Source: Micromonospora cabrerizensis
GTDB lineage: Bacteria > Actinomycetota > Actinomycetes > Mycobacteriales > Micromonosporaceae
Assembly: GCF_022230955.1 (NCBI RefSeq)
Contig: NZ_JAKKFI010000057.1
Location: forward strand, 62,001-126,000
Direction of reading: 5' to 3'
Length of the DNA stretch: 64,000 nucleotides
Below the pieces are notes generated by a model. It did no database searches and was not told the origin of the DNA. It saw only the letters and a list, made by a program, of their open reading frames with translations. Below are positions 54,085-61,701 of this stretch, piece after piece (within the stretch, counting starts at the first letter, position 1; each line of letters begins with the position of its first letter). The translations under genes were made by a program, and so were the position numbers.

Positions 54085-54470
54085 GGGCGCCCTGGTTCCC
54101 ACCACGTACGGTTTGCGGCTGACTGGGTCACCGGTTCGATGATCTCCCACACCTCGGCGATCAACCCGTTGTCGACACGCAGGACGTCGACGACCACGAT
54201 CTCGGGCCCGCCGTCGGGTAACCGGCGTCGCGAGTGCACCACGACGTGGTCGGTGTCGGCCAGCAGGTGAATGATCTCGACCTGCATACCGGCGGTCGGG
54301 CCGAGCGCGGCCTGGACAGCGGCGAGCCACTCCCCCTTGGTCGAGGTGGTGGAATCCGACCGGTGGTGGAGGAAGTCGTCGCTGAGGGACGAGGCCAGCA
54401 CGTCCACGTCACCTGTCTCGATCAGCCCCGCCAGCGCCCGTTGGACGATGCCCTTGTGCTCAGTGGTCAT
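54081..54470 (-). CDS. SnoaL-like / NTF2-fold protein
   Basis: The 129-residue protein starts at ATG 54470 (MTTEHKGIVQRALAGLIETGD). It has the NTF2-like fold outline: an N-terminal helix, a DDFLHH block, and alternating strands (VEIIHLLADTDHVVVH, EIVVVDVLRVDNGLIAEVWEI). The final W-E-I-I-E is typical of polyketide-cyclase SnoaL relatives. Activity could be a hydration, cyclisation or simple binding; it cannot be told. It is convergent with the CGNR gene and divergent from an XRE regulator. Confidence 0.78.
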   Translation of the reverse strand: MTTEHKGIVQRALAGLIETGDVDVLASSLSDDFLHHRSDSTTSTKGEWLAAVQAALGPTAGMQVEIIHLLADTDHVVVHSRRRLPDGGPEIVVVDVLRVDNGLIAEVWEIIEPVTQSAANRTWWEPGRP

Positions 54471-54537
54471 GGGCCCAGTGTTTCCACGGCCGAGGCGATT
54501 GTCGATGAACTCGCACTTCATGGCGTACCGCGCGACG

Positions 54538-55317
54538 ATGAGTACGCTCCTGACCGTGTACACGGTCGGGCAACTCCTGCGGCAGTGGCGGCAGCGCCGA
54601 GGTCTCAGCCAACTCGACCTGGCGATCGCCGCGGACGTCTCGGCTCGTCACGTCAGCCTGGTCGAGACCGGTAGGTCCACGCCGAGCCCGGAGATGATCC
54701 TCCGGCTCGCCGACCAGCTGTACGTGCCGCTGCGGGATCGCAATCGACTGCTGCTGGCCGCCGGCTTCGCACCCCGGTACGCGGAGCGTCCGCTCGACGA
54801 CAAGGCTCTGTCGGCTGCGCTCGACGCGGTCCGCCGGGTGCTCCAGGCGCACGAGCCGTACCCGGCGTTGGCGTTCGACCGCAGGTGGAACATCGTGCTG
54901 ACCAACCGCGCGGTGGACCCGTTCCTCGCGCGGGTCGCGCCCGATCTGCTGCGGCCACCGGTGAACCTGCTCCGGCTGGGCCTGGACCCGCGCGGGCTCG
55001 CTTCGATGGTCGTCAACCTCGCCGACGTGCGCGCGGTGTTCCGCAGCCGGATCTCGCGTCAGCTCGCCGTCGCCCCCGACGCGGACCTCGCCGCGCTCTA
55101 CGAGGAACTGCTGCACCGTGTGCCCGAGGACGCGACGGGCCAGCGGGTCGACGCCGACGTGGTGATCCCGATGGTCCTCCGGATCGACGGACGGGAGCTG
55201 CGGTTGTTCTCCACCATCACCACGTTCGGCACCCCGATGGACATCACGATCGACGAGATCGCCATCGAGGCCTACTATCCGGCAGACGCGCAGAGCGCCG
55301 CCTACTTCACGCAGTAG
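54538..55317 (+). CDS. XRE-family regulator, MmyB type
   Basis: The 259-residue protein starts at ATG 54538 or GTG 54556. The N-terminal helix-turn-helix is LSQLDLAIAADVSARHVSLVE. The C-terminal MmyB ligand domain shows AFDRRWNIVLTNRAV and NLLRLGLDPRGLASMVVNL; the family is linked to fatty-acid or acyl binding. It is divergent from the SnoaL-like gene, 67 bases away, and may control it. It is a different subfamily from the TPR regulators at 12-15 kb. Confidence 0.85.
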   Translation: MSTLLTVYTVGQLLRQWRQRRGLSQLDLAIAADVSARHVSLVETGRSTPSPEMILRLADQLYVPLRDRNRLLLAAGFAPRYAERPLDDKALSAALDAVRRVLQAHEPYPALAFDRRWNIVLTNRAVDPFLARVAPDLLRPPVNLLRLGLDPRGLASMVVNLADVRAVFRSRISRQLAVAPDADLAALYEELLHRVPEDATGQRVDADVVIPMVLRIDGRELRLFSTITTFGTPMDITIDEIAIEAYYPADAQSAAYFTQ

Positions 55318-55318
55318 A

Positions 55319-55333
55319 CCCCGGTTATCGGGG
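55319..55333. terminator. Short hairpin between two convergent genes
   Basis: CCCCG (55319-55323), GTTAT, CGGGG (55329-55333), placed right at the two stop codons. It is small but GC-rich, and probably a weak two-way terminator. Confidence 0.4.
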
Positions 55334-56047
55334 CGTCAGCAGGCAGAACTCGGTGCCGTCGGGATCGGCCATCAGCACCCGGCCCGCGTCGCTCCGGCCG
55401 TCGTGCAGGAGCGCCGCCCCGAGCGAGAGCAGCCGGTCGACCTCGGCCTGCTGGTCACCGTCGGCAGGTGGGGCCACGTCGAAGTGCAGCCGGTCCCTGC
55501 CACCGTTGGGCATCACGGGCGGCCCACCCCAGGTGATCTTCGTGCCGCCGAGCGGTGACTGGATCGCGGTTTCCTCGTCCTGGTCCCAGACCAGAGGCCA
55601 GCCCAGCGCCTCGCTCCAGAAGTACCCGACCGCCTGCGAACCGTCGCAGGCGAGCGCGCCAGAGAACCCGCAGCCGGCGAGGAAGTTGTTGTCCGGCGCG
55701 ATCACGTCGAACTCGTTGCCCTCGGGGTCGGCGAGCACCACGTGATCGATTTCCGGGCCCTGCCCGATGTCGGCGTGCCGCGCGCCGAGTTCCAGTGCCC
55801 TGGCCACCGTCTGCCGCTGCTCCTCCAGGGAACCGCTGGTCAGGTCGAAGTGCATCCGGTTCTGCACGGTCTTCGGCTGCTTGTTCGGGGCGAAGCGGAG
55901 TCGAAGCTCGGTGTCAGCGTTGGGCAGGACCAGGACGCCGTCCCGTGGGTCGTCGACCATCTCCCGGCCCAGGAGCCCCGCCCAGAACCGCCCGAGACGG
56001 ACGGGCTCGGCTGCGTCGTAGCTGATCGCGAACAGGTGGGAGGTCAT
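55325..56047 (-). CDS. Two-domain VOC (glyoxalase/bleomycin-resistance fold) protein
   Basis: The 240-residue protein has two VOC units of about 120 residues: the first from residue 3 (LFAISYDAAEPVRLGRFWAGLLG), the second from about 122 (ALACDGSQAVGYFWSEALGWPL). Each ends with a beta strand carrying a charged residue (LADPEGNEFDVI and MADPDGTEFCLL). Metal-binding histidines are partly present (MHFDLT, LHFDVA) at the positions where glyoxalases bind metal. A ligand-binding or small-molecule-modifying role is likely, not a specific enzyme. Adjacent to the palindrome at 56181. Confidence 0.82.
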   Translation of the reverse strand: MTSHLFAISYDAAEPVRLGRFWAGLLGREMVDDPRDGVLVLPNADTELRLRFAPNKQPKTVQNRMHFDLTSGSLEEQRQTVARALELGARHADIGQGPEIDHVVLADPEGNEFDVIAPDNNFLAGCGFSGALACDGSQAVGYFWSEALGWPLVWDQDEETAIQSPLGGTKITWGGPPVMPNGGRDRLHFDVAPPADGDQQAEVDRLLSLGAALLHDGRSDAGRVLMADPDGTEFCLLTPR

Positions 56048-56180
56048 CCTTCACTCATCTCCGATCGGGTAGGACGCCGCGCAGTCCTTGCGGCGGAAGC
56101 CTAGAGACGAGCCGGGCCGTCCGCACCCGGGTATTCGTCGGGCAGTGCGGCCACGCCGAGCCGCCCACGCCGGCACAGTC

Positions 56181-56258
56181 AAGATCTGCGCAACTTCAGG
56201 GATGCTGCTGCCTCGGGTGCTTTCGAGACAGCAACATCCCTGAAGTTGTGCGAATCTT
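56181..56258. repeat. Family-C palindrome, large imperfect inverted repeat
   Basis: Arms of 30 bases (56181-56210 and 56229-56258) are complementary at 26 positions, with an 18-base loop. The arm core is CAACTTCAGGGATG. It occupies most of the 243-base gap 56048-56290. A short related piece (GTTGTGCGAGTCCTGGG) is at 56755-56771, after the next gene, so the gene at 56291 is flanked by copies. Function unknown; typical of intergenic palindromes. Confidence 0.7.
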
Positions 56259-56290
56259 GCGCCACTCCGCCGATGTGGAGGGGATTGATC

Positions 56291-56752
56291 ATGGATTGGC
56301 GGCATGGGGGGCAGACGATTTTTCCGGTGGACGACGAGCTGACCGCAGCCCTGGCCCGCGTACGGGACGCGTTCGCCCGGTACCCGCGCCGCGCGGTGCT
56401 CGACGGCTGCCCGCACTGCAAGGGCTCGGTGGTCGTCGACGAGCACGACCTGTTCTCACTGACCATCAGCCTCGGTAACACGGTCGGCGACCGTGCCGAC
56501 GTGAAGAGCCTGCTGCCCGTACTCCTTGAGCGTCTGCTCGTGTCTGAGGACCTCTACCCGGCCATCGTCCTGGGCAAGGCGTCCTACGAGGAGTGGCGCA
56601 CCTGGCCGCGCGCCGAGCAGAAGCCCAGCGTCCTGGGTGACTGGTTACGCCGGGACACCGTCCGCGACCGCCTGCACCGCGCGTTCGAACGCGACCACGA
56701 CACACCCTGGGCCGACGACCTCGCCCGGGCCCACGATCTCCTGCGCGCCTGA
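56291..56752 (+). CDS. Hypothetical protein with a C-P-H-C-K-G knuckle
   Basis: The 153-residue protein starts at ATG 56291 (MDWRHGGQTIFPVDDELTAAL), with GGAGGGG about 9 bases before. CPHCKG near residue 40 is a single zinc-knuckle half or a redox CxxC. The rest is helical with many charged residues (LLERLLVSEDLYPAIVLGKA). I do not recognise a family. It lies between a palindrome and its partial copy, on the plus strand, with no clear operon partner. A cytoplasmic, possibly metal-linked protein. Confidence 0.6.
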   Translation: MDWRHGGQTIFPVDDELTAALARVRDAFARYPRRAVLDGCPHCKGSVVVDEHDLFSLTISLGNTVGDRADVKSLLPVLLERLLVSEDLYPAIVLGKASYEEWRTWPRAEQKPSVLGDWLRRDTVRDRLHRAFERDHDTPWADDLARAHDLLRA

Positions 56753-56794
56753 CGTTGTGCGAGTCCTGGGTCGTCCACCTCGCCGGGACGCGGG

Positions 56795-57559
56795 TCATCC
56801 CCGGTAGGGCGGGGCCACACCCCAGCCCCAGCGTGGGACCGGCGCCTGCCGGACCGGCGCTGCGTCCGGCTGGGAGTTGCCCACCGCCAGCCGGCTGCCC
56901 CACTCGAGGTAGCTCGTGAACGCGGCGCGAAACTCCGGGTCGTCGGGTAGGCCGACCTCGTCGGCGGCGTCCGTCATCACGGTGACCCACCGCCGACGCT
57001 GCGCCTCGCTGATCGCCCTGCCCAGGTGCTGGCCGAGCATGTGGCGGTAGCCGCCGTGCTCCGTCGTGTAGGTGGCCGGTCCGCCGAAAACCTCGGCAAG
57101 CCACACCGCTACATACCGGGCGTGGTCGGGGTCCAGGTTTGCGAACATCGGCGCGAGCAGGTCATCGGAGCGCACCCGGCGGTAGAACGCATCGCAGAGC
57201 TTCCTGAACGCGTCGGTGCCGCCGGCCCACTCGTACAGGCTCGGCGGCGCGGCGCCACCAGGGCCGGCAACCGACGTCTGGGCGTAGTGCCGCATCTCCT
57301 GGATGTCCTCGACGTACGGCCTGATCGCGGCGAGGAACTGCCCGAACACCGGGCCGCCCCGAAACCCTCTCAGGTGCTCGTCCACCGAGGTCCAGGTGAT
57401 GCGCAGCAGGTAGGAGGCGGGGTCGTCCAGGCAGCGGCTCAACTCGTAGTCCACACACTGCGGGGCGGCGCGCAACGCGCCGGCGGCCCGCTCGTACGCC
57501 GCCTCGAAACCGTCCAGGCGTTCCTGCGGGACGCGGTACCTGATGTACTCGACCACCAT
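56795..57559 (-). CDS. Antibiotic-monooxygenase (ABM) domain fused to a group II truncated haemoglobin
   Basis: The 254-residue chimera has an ABM half at about 1-100 (MVVEYIRYRVPQERLDGFEAAY ... FGQFLAAIRPYVEDIQEMRHY) and a truncated-globin half at about 110-225. The globin half shows YEWAGGTDAFRKLCDAFYRRV, HARYVAVWLAEVFGGP, and HGGYRHMLGQH with the likely proximal His. Such chimeras are known from Streptomyces. They may couple haem-bound oxygen, NO or peroxide to oxidation of a quinone-like compound. The divergent HxlR gene, 71 bases away, is its likely regulator. Confidence 0.85.
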   Translation of the reverse strand: MVVEYIRYRVPQERLDGFEAAYERAAGALRAAPQCVDYELSRCLDDPASYLLRITWTSVDEHLRGFRGGPVFGQFLAAIRPYVEDIQEMRHYAQTSVAGPGGAAPPSLYEWAGGTDAFRKLCDAFYRRVRSDDLLAPMFANLDPDHARYVAVWLAEVFGGPATYTTEHGGYRHMLGQHLGRAISEAQRRRWVTVMTDAADEVGLPDDPEFRAAFTSYLEWGSRLAVGNSQPDAAPVRQAPVPRWGWGVAPPYRG

Positions 57560-57594
57560 GGCTACAGCTCAACACCCGCATCGATGAAGATCAA

Positions 57595-57612
57595 GTACGC
57601 ACCATTTGGTAC
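57595..57612. promoter_or_regulatory. Candidate HxlR operator between the divergent genes
   Basis: GTAC at 57595-57598 and 57609-57612 frame GCACCATTTG in a partial inverted repeat (CACC and GGTA). HxlR sites of other bacteria also contain paired GTAC blocks. It lies between the starts at 57559 and 57631. Confidence 0.45.
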
Positions 57613-57630
57613 GTGTCGAGGGAGACCACG

Positions 57631-57975
57631 ATGCCCAAGCGATACAACTGCCCGGTGGAACTGGCCGTCGACGTGGTCGGCGGAAAATGGCGACCGGTGA
57701 TCCTGGCCCATCTCAAGGAGGGCATCCACCGCTATGGCGAACTGCGCCGCCGGATGCCGGGGATCAGCGAGAAGATCCTGACCCAGCGTCTGCGCGAGTT
57801 GGAGGCCGACGGGCTCGTCCTGCGGCACGACCACGAGACCACACCACCTCATGTCGAGTACCGGCTCACCGAGGAAGGGCTCAGCCTCGTCCCGGTGTTG
57901 CAGGCCCTGTACGACTGGGGCGCCGGCCGGGCCGCACGTACCGGTACCGCCATCGAGGCACCCGCCGCTGCCTGA
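57631..57975 (+). CDS. HxlR-family transcriptional regulator
   Basis: The 114-residue protein starts at ATG 57631, 6 bases after GAGGGAG. It is the classic MarR-like HxlR size, with the N-terminal CPVELAVDVVGGKWRPVILAHL block (the Cys is the redox-sensing residue in several members) and the winged-helix LRRRMPGISEKILTQRLRELE. HxlR proteins respond to aldehydes, quinones or oxidants. It is divergent from the haemoglobin-monooxygenase fusion, so it probably controls that gene and itself. Confidence 0.9.
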   Translation: MPKRYNCPVELAVDVVGGKWRPVILAHLKEGIHRYGELRRRMPGISEKILTQRLRELEADGLVLRHDHETTPPHVEYRLTEEGLSLVPVLQALYDWGAGRAARTGTAIEAPAAA

Positions 57976-58052
57976 CTCGCCGCGCCGCACGCGGCCCCGC
58001 AGCAGTCGAGGACCCGTCGTCGGGACGTGGAGCGTCGTGGTCCACTGGCTCG

Positions 58053-58457
58053 GTGAGCCAAACCCCCTCGATCCCCCCGGCCGACGTCGAGGAACGACTG
58101 TCGCGGGAGCTGAACGTCTGGCTGTGCACGTTGCGGCGCGACGGGTCCCCGCACCTGACGCCGGTCTGGTTCGTCTACCTCTGCGCGACGTTCTGGGTCG
58201 GTTGCGAGAGCCGCAGCGTCAAGGCCCGCAACGTCCTGGCCGACCCGCGGGTGTCGCTGGCGCTGGAGGGCGGCGACGCCCCCGTGGTGGCGGAGGGCGC
58301 CGCCCGCGTGCACCGGGATGGGTTCCCGAGCCCGGTAGTCGAGGCGTTCGCGCGCAAGTACGACGGCTGGGACGTCGGCCGGCAGGTCGGCCCCTCCGAG
58401 CGGGCGCTGCTGGAGATCCCCGTCCGACGGTGGCTGCTCGCGGGCACCGCCCAGTGA
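58053..58457 (+). CDS. PPOX-class (pyridoxamine-phosphate-oxidase-fold) flavoprotein
   Basis: The 134-residue protein starts at GTG 58053 (SQTPSIPPADVEERL). The split-barrel PPOX fold shows NVWLCTLRRDGSPHLTPVWFVY, FWVGCESRSVKARNV, ADPRVSLAL, and a late RWLLAG. In actinomycetes, such short proteins are mostly F420-dependent reductases or binders. The start is inferred, with no clear ribosome site. It lies behind the HxlR gene on the same strand, but the link to it is uncertain. Substrate unknown. Confidence 0.8.
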   Translation: MSQTPSIPPADVEERLSRELNVWLCTLRRDGSPHLTPVWFVYLCATFWVGCESRSVKARNVLADPRVSLALEGGDAPVVAEGAARVHRDGFPSPVVEAFARKYDGWDVGRQVGPSERALLEIPVRRWLLAGTAQ

Positions 58458-58528
58458 GTCGTCGATGCGAGAATCGGCCGGTGGAGAACGAGTGACGCCG
58501 ATCGGAGACGCCGTGACGAGGAGGCCGA

Positions 58529-59458
58529 ATGGGTAGCGGGTCCCAGGATCCCGTCGTCGTCGCGCTCTCCAGACTGGTGTCAGCTGACGTCCACCGTGGC
58601 CGGTTGACCCGAGAGTCCGGCCGACAGTTGCGATGGGTGGCAGCCGGCAGCGCCACGCCACCGGTCGTCCTGGTCTCCGGAGCGGGCGAAGTGGGGTTGG
58701 ACTGGGCCGTCGTCCTCCCCTCGTTGGCCGAGAGCGCCCGCGTCATCGCCTACGACCGAGCCGGTCTGGGCGCCAGTGACGCCCGTTCGCGGCTGACACT
58801 GGACTCCCAGGTAGGCGACCTCGTGGCACTCCTGGACGACGTCGGGCCCGCCGTGCTGGTCGGTCACAGCTGGGGCGGGCTGCTCGCCCAACTGGCTGCA
58901 TTCGCCCGTCCCGACCAGACGCTCGGCCTGGTCCTGCTCGATCCGTTCCACGAGGACAGCACGGCAGAGGTGTCACTGGCTCTTCGTGTCGCATCGAACC
59001 TCCTGTTCAACTCCATTCCGGTGCTCAAGGCCATCGGGCTCTTCGACCGGATCGCGGCGAACATGGGCCGCACGCTCGCCGAGCGCTGCACCGACGACCG
59101 GGAGATCCAGGCATTGATCGCCGAGGCGTACCGGGCCAGCTATCGCACGTTCGCTCAGGTCACGGCCATGCGCGCGGAAAACCGCATCGCCAACACCTGC
59201 ACCCGGGAGGTACGCGCCACACGAGCGGCCTCGACCGCTCCCGACGTACCGATGAGAATCCTGACCGCGACCCGCGGCAAGCCCGTGGCTCTGCGACAGC
59301 GCTCCGCTGACCTCGCCGACCGGACGGCCGCGGTCTTCGCACGCGGCGTCCACGTCGTGGTGCCGGACAGCGGCCACTACATCCACAAGGACCAACCCGC
59401 CGCCGTGGTCGAAGCCGTGCGCGCTGTCCTCGCCCAGGCCAACCCGAATATGCCGTAG
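58529..59458 (+). CDS. Alpha/beta-hydrolase
   Basis: The 309-residue protein starts at an ATG with GAGG upstream. It has the hydrolase core: VVLVSGAGEVGLDW (oxyanion loop), YDRAGLGASDAR, the nucleophile elbow G-H-S-W-G-G with Ser at its centre, and PDSGHYIHKDQP supplying the catalytic His. The cap domain lies at about 140-245. There is no signal peptide, unlike the related lipoprotein at 11000. It likely cleaves an ester or amide in the cytosol. No pathway neighbour. Confidence 0.85.
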   Translation: MGSGSQDPVVVALSRLVSADVHRGRLTRESGRQLRWVAAGSATPPVVLVSGAGEVGLDWAVVLPSLAESARVIAYDRAGLGASDARSRLTLDSQVGDLVALLDDVGPAVLVGHSWGGLLAQLAAFARPDQTLGLVLLDPFHEDSTAEVSLALRVASNLLFNSIPVLKAIGLFDRIAANMGRTLAERCTDDREIQALIAEAYRASYRTFAQVTAMRAENRIANTCTREVRATRAASTAPDVPMRILTATRGKPVALRQRSADLADRTAAVFARGVHVVVPDSGHYIHKDQPAAVVEAVRAVLAQANPNMP

Positions 59459-59468
59459 CGGGACGGGG

Positions 59469-59888
59469 TCAGCGCCGCCGGACCATGGGCCGGGCGAACC
59501 ATGGCGAAAGCCACGGACTGAGCGCGACGAGACCGACGGCGAGGGCGGTGATGACGGCCTGCCCGATCCGGCCCGGGGTGACGCCGACCGCCGGGTCCAG
59601 CACGTAGTTGGCGTACCAGTTCGCCGCCGCGTCCGTCACCAGCACCGCGCAGCCCAGCACCAACCCCTCCACCCGGCGGGCGACCAGCAGCAGCGCCGCC
59701 AGCGGGTCCCACAGCGTCAGGGACGCGAAGTAGACGGTCAGCCAACCGGGCAGGGCGAGCTGCGGCCCGAACTGGGGCAGGAGCAACTGGACCACGTGCG
59801 CGCCGGTGCCGTAGGCGAAGACCACGACGGCGGCCGCGACCACGCACCGGACCGCGAGCGGCGCGGAACCCCATCGGCGGGCGCTCAT
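59469..59888 (-). CDS. Four-helix membrane protein of unknown function
   Basis: The 139-residue protein starts at ATG 59888. Four hydrophobic helices are visible: about 11-36, 46-70, 74-90 and 105-125, with short charged loops and a basic C-terminus. No motif or family is recognised. It is convergent with the hydrolase gene, 11 bases from its stop, and it is followed on the same strand side by the DUF6510 operon, about 40 bases away. An inner-membrane protein. Confidence 0.65.
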   Translation of the reverse strand: MSARRWGSAPLAVRCVVAAAVVVFAYGTGAHVVQLLLPQFGPQLALPGWLTVYFASLTLWDPLAALLLVARRVEGLVLGCAVLVTDAAANWYANYVLDPAVGVTPGRIGQAVITALAVGLVALSPWLSPWFARPMVRRR

Positions 59889-59929
59889 CCGGCCATTCTG
59901 CCTCGGCCGGGCAGACGCCGGCCGGTCGG

Positions 59930-60223
59930 TCAGAGCGGGCCGGGGAAGGGCTGCTCCATCGGCATCGGCACCTGGAGGAAGGTCGTGCCACGCATGTCCA
60001 GCCAGGCCCGATCGGGCCCACGGACCAGTCGCAGCATCACCTGCTCACAGGACGGGCAGCGCGCGACGAGGCCCGGGGCGTTCGAGTAGACGTGCAGGCT
60101 GGCCATCGAGCCGGTCATCCCGCAGTTCTCGCAGCGCCCCATCGCGCTGCTCAGGTCGACGGTGAACAGCTCGCGCATCGGGCCGTCGAGCATGTTGCCG
60201 TCCAGGTACGACATCTCGGTCAT
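59930..60223 (-). CDS. DUF6510 zinc-ribbon-like protein
   Basis: The 97-residue protein starts at ATG 60223 (MTEMSYLDGNMLDGPMREL). It has two C-x2-C pairs, CENCG near residue 31 and CPSCEQ near 57, which form a zinc ribbon, and an LVRGPDRAWLDMRGTTFL block that I recall from DUF6510 proteins. It is third of three genes with a molybdopterin enzyme and a ferredoxin reductase. It may help deliver electrons or stabilise the complex. Exact function unknown. Confidence 0.75.
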   Translation of the reverse strand: MTEMSYLDGNMLDGPMRELFTVDLSSAMGRCENCGMTGSMASLHVYSNAPGLVARCPSCEQVMLRLVRGPDRAWLDMRGTTFLQVPMPMEQPFPGPL

Positions 60224-60254
60224 CGGATCTCCTCGACGTTGCGGGGGCGAGCGG

Positions 60255-61034
60255 TCAGCCGGTGGGACCGAAACGTTCGGTCTTGACCTGCCGCGACGGG
60301 TGGCCGAGCCCCACCAGCAGATCGGCCACGGTTTCCACGAACGCGGTCGGGCCGCAGACGTAGGTGAGCGGTTGCAGGTCCGGTGGCCAGCCGTGCGTGT
60401 TGACGTCCGCCAGACCGATGCGGTGCGGTTCGCCACGCCAACCCTCGGGCGCCTCCCGGGTGTAGACGTACGCGATGTCCAGGCCGAAGTCGTCGCGGAC
60501 CCGACGGCGCAGCTCGTCGGCGTAGATCACGTCACTGGGCGTGCGCACCGAGTAGATCAGCCGGAACGGCACCTTGCTGCCGGCCGCCCGTCGGGCGCGG
60601 ATCATCGCCATCAACGGCACGATGCCCGAGCCGCCGGCGACGAGCTGCACCGGCGCGGTCTCCTCCGGCCGCCAAATGAACCAACCACCGAGCGGTCCGC
60701 GGACCTCCAACGGGTCGCCGTCACCAAACACATCGATGAGGTACGGGGACACCTCGCCGTCGTGCACGCGCTGGACGGTCACCTCGACACGCGGCCCGCC
60801 CGGGCCGTCCACGACCGGCCCTGCGATGGAGTACGACCGGGCCGCCTGGTAGCCGTCCGGTGCGGTCAGCCGCAGGTCGACGTGCTGCCCGGGCAGGTGC
60901 CCCGGCCAGTCCGGGACCTCCAGCACCAGGGTCTGCGCGGTCCGCGTCTCCACCCGGCGCTCCACCAGGCGGGCGACCTGCCACCGGTTGGCCGTCCGCG
61001 GCGGTTTGCTGGTCGCCACGGCGCGCTCAGTCAC
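60255..61034 (-). CDS. Ferredoxin-reductase-type FAD/NAD(P)H oxidoreductase
   Basis: The 259-residue protein starts at GTG 61034, overlapping the molybdopterin gene by 8 bases. It has the FNR fold: GQHVDLRLTAPDGYQAARSYSIA (FAD site, R-x-Y-S), LVAGGSGIVPLMAMIRAR (NAD(P)H site), and YVCGPTAFVETV near the end. There is no iron-sulfur domain. It probably supplies or takes electrons to or from the sulfite-oxidase-like partner, giving a two-subunit redox unit. The physiological substrate is unknown. Confidence 0.88.
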   Translation of the reverse strand: MTERAVATSKPPRTANRWQVARLVERRVETRTAQTLVLEVPDWPGHLPGQHVDLRLTAPDGYQAARSYSIAGPVVDGPGGPRVEVTVQRVHDGEVSPYLIDVFGDGDPLEVRGPLGGWFIWRPEETAPVQLVAGGSGIVPLMAMIRARRAAGSKVPFRLIYSVRTPSDVIYADELRRRVRDDFGLDIAYVYTREAPEGWRGEPHRIGLADVNTHGWPPDLQPLTYVCGPTAFVETVADLLVGLGHPSRQVKTERFGPTG

Positions 61035-61626
61035 CCTGGTACCGCTGTTCGCGCCACGGGTCGCCGTAGTCGTGGTACCCGGCGGTCTCCCAGAACCCTG
61101 GCTCGTCCATCGTCTTGAGCCGGAGGCCGCGCACCCACTTGGCGGACTTCCAGAAGTACAGGTGCGGCACCAGCAACCGCGCCGGCCCACCGTGCTCGGC
61201 GGGCAGCGGCGCGCCGTCGAAGGTGTGCACCACCCAGGCCCGGCCGCCGCGCAGGTCGTCCAGCGGCAGGTTGGTGGTGTACCCGCCGTAGGAGTGCGCG
61301 AGCGCGAAGTGCGCCCCCGTGTCCACGTCGGCCAGCAGAGTGTCCAGTGAGACGCCCTGCCAGTTGGTGCCGAGCTTGGACCAGCGGGTGACGCAGTGGA
61401 TGTCCACCATCGGCGTCTCCTGCGGCAGGGCCATCAACTCCTGCCACGACCACCGGTGTTCGCTGCCGTTCTCGGCGGCGATGACGAACTCCCAGGTGTC
61501 CAGTGGCACCCGGGGCGTCGGGCCGGCCGACAGCACCGGAAAGTCCTCGGTCAGGTACTGACCGGGGGGCAGGGCCGGCTCCTGCGTTCGGGGCCGACCC
61601 TGAAAGCCCGGTGACACGATTCCCAT
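61027..61626 (-). CDS. Sulfite-oxidase-fold molybdopterin-dependent oxidoreductase
   Basis: The 199-residue protein starts at ATG 61626. It is the minimal SUOX/MsrP molybdenum domain: VDIHCVTRWSKLGTNWQGV holds the Mo-binding Cys, and HSYGGYTTNLP, HGGPARLLVPHLYFWKSAKW line the active site. It has no signal peptide and no haem or dimerisation domain, so it is a cytoplasmic, compact form. The overlapping FNR gene points to an NAD(P)H-coupled oxidase or reductase of sulfoxides or related compounds. First gene of the three-gene operon. Confidence 0.88.
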   Translation of the reverse strand: MGIVSPGFQGRPRTQEPALPPGQYLTEDFPVLSAGPTPRVPLDTWEFVIAAENGSEHRWSWQELMALPQETPMVDIHCVTRWSKLGTNWQGVSLDTLLADVDTGAHFALAHSYGGYTTNLPLDDLRGGRAWVVHTFDGAPLPAEHGGPARLLVPHLYFWKSAKWVRGLRLKTMDEPGFWETAGYHDYGDPWREQRYQGD

Positions 61627-61701
61627 TGCACAGTCGTACCACCACGACGGCCGGGGCGGGAGCTTTCCCGCGTACCTCCTCGTCGCCCCGGCGGGGCGCG
61701 G

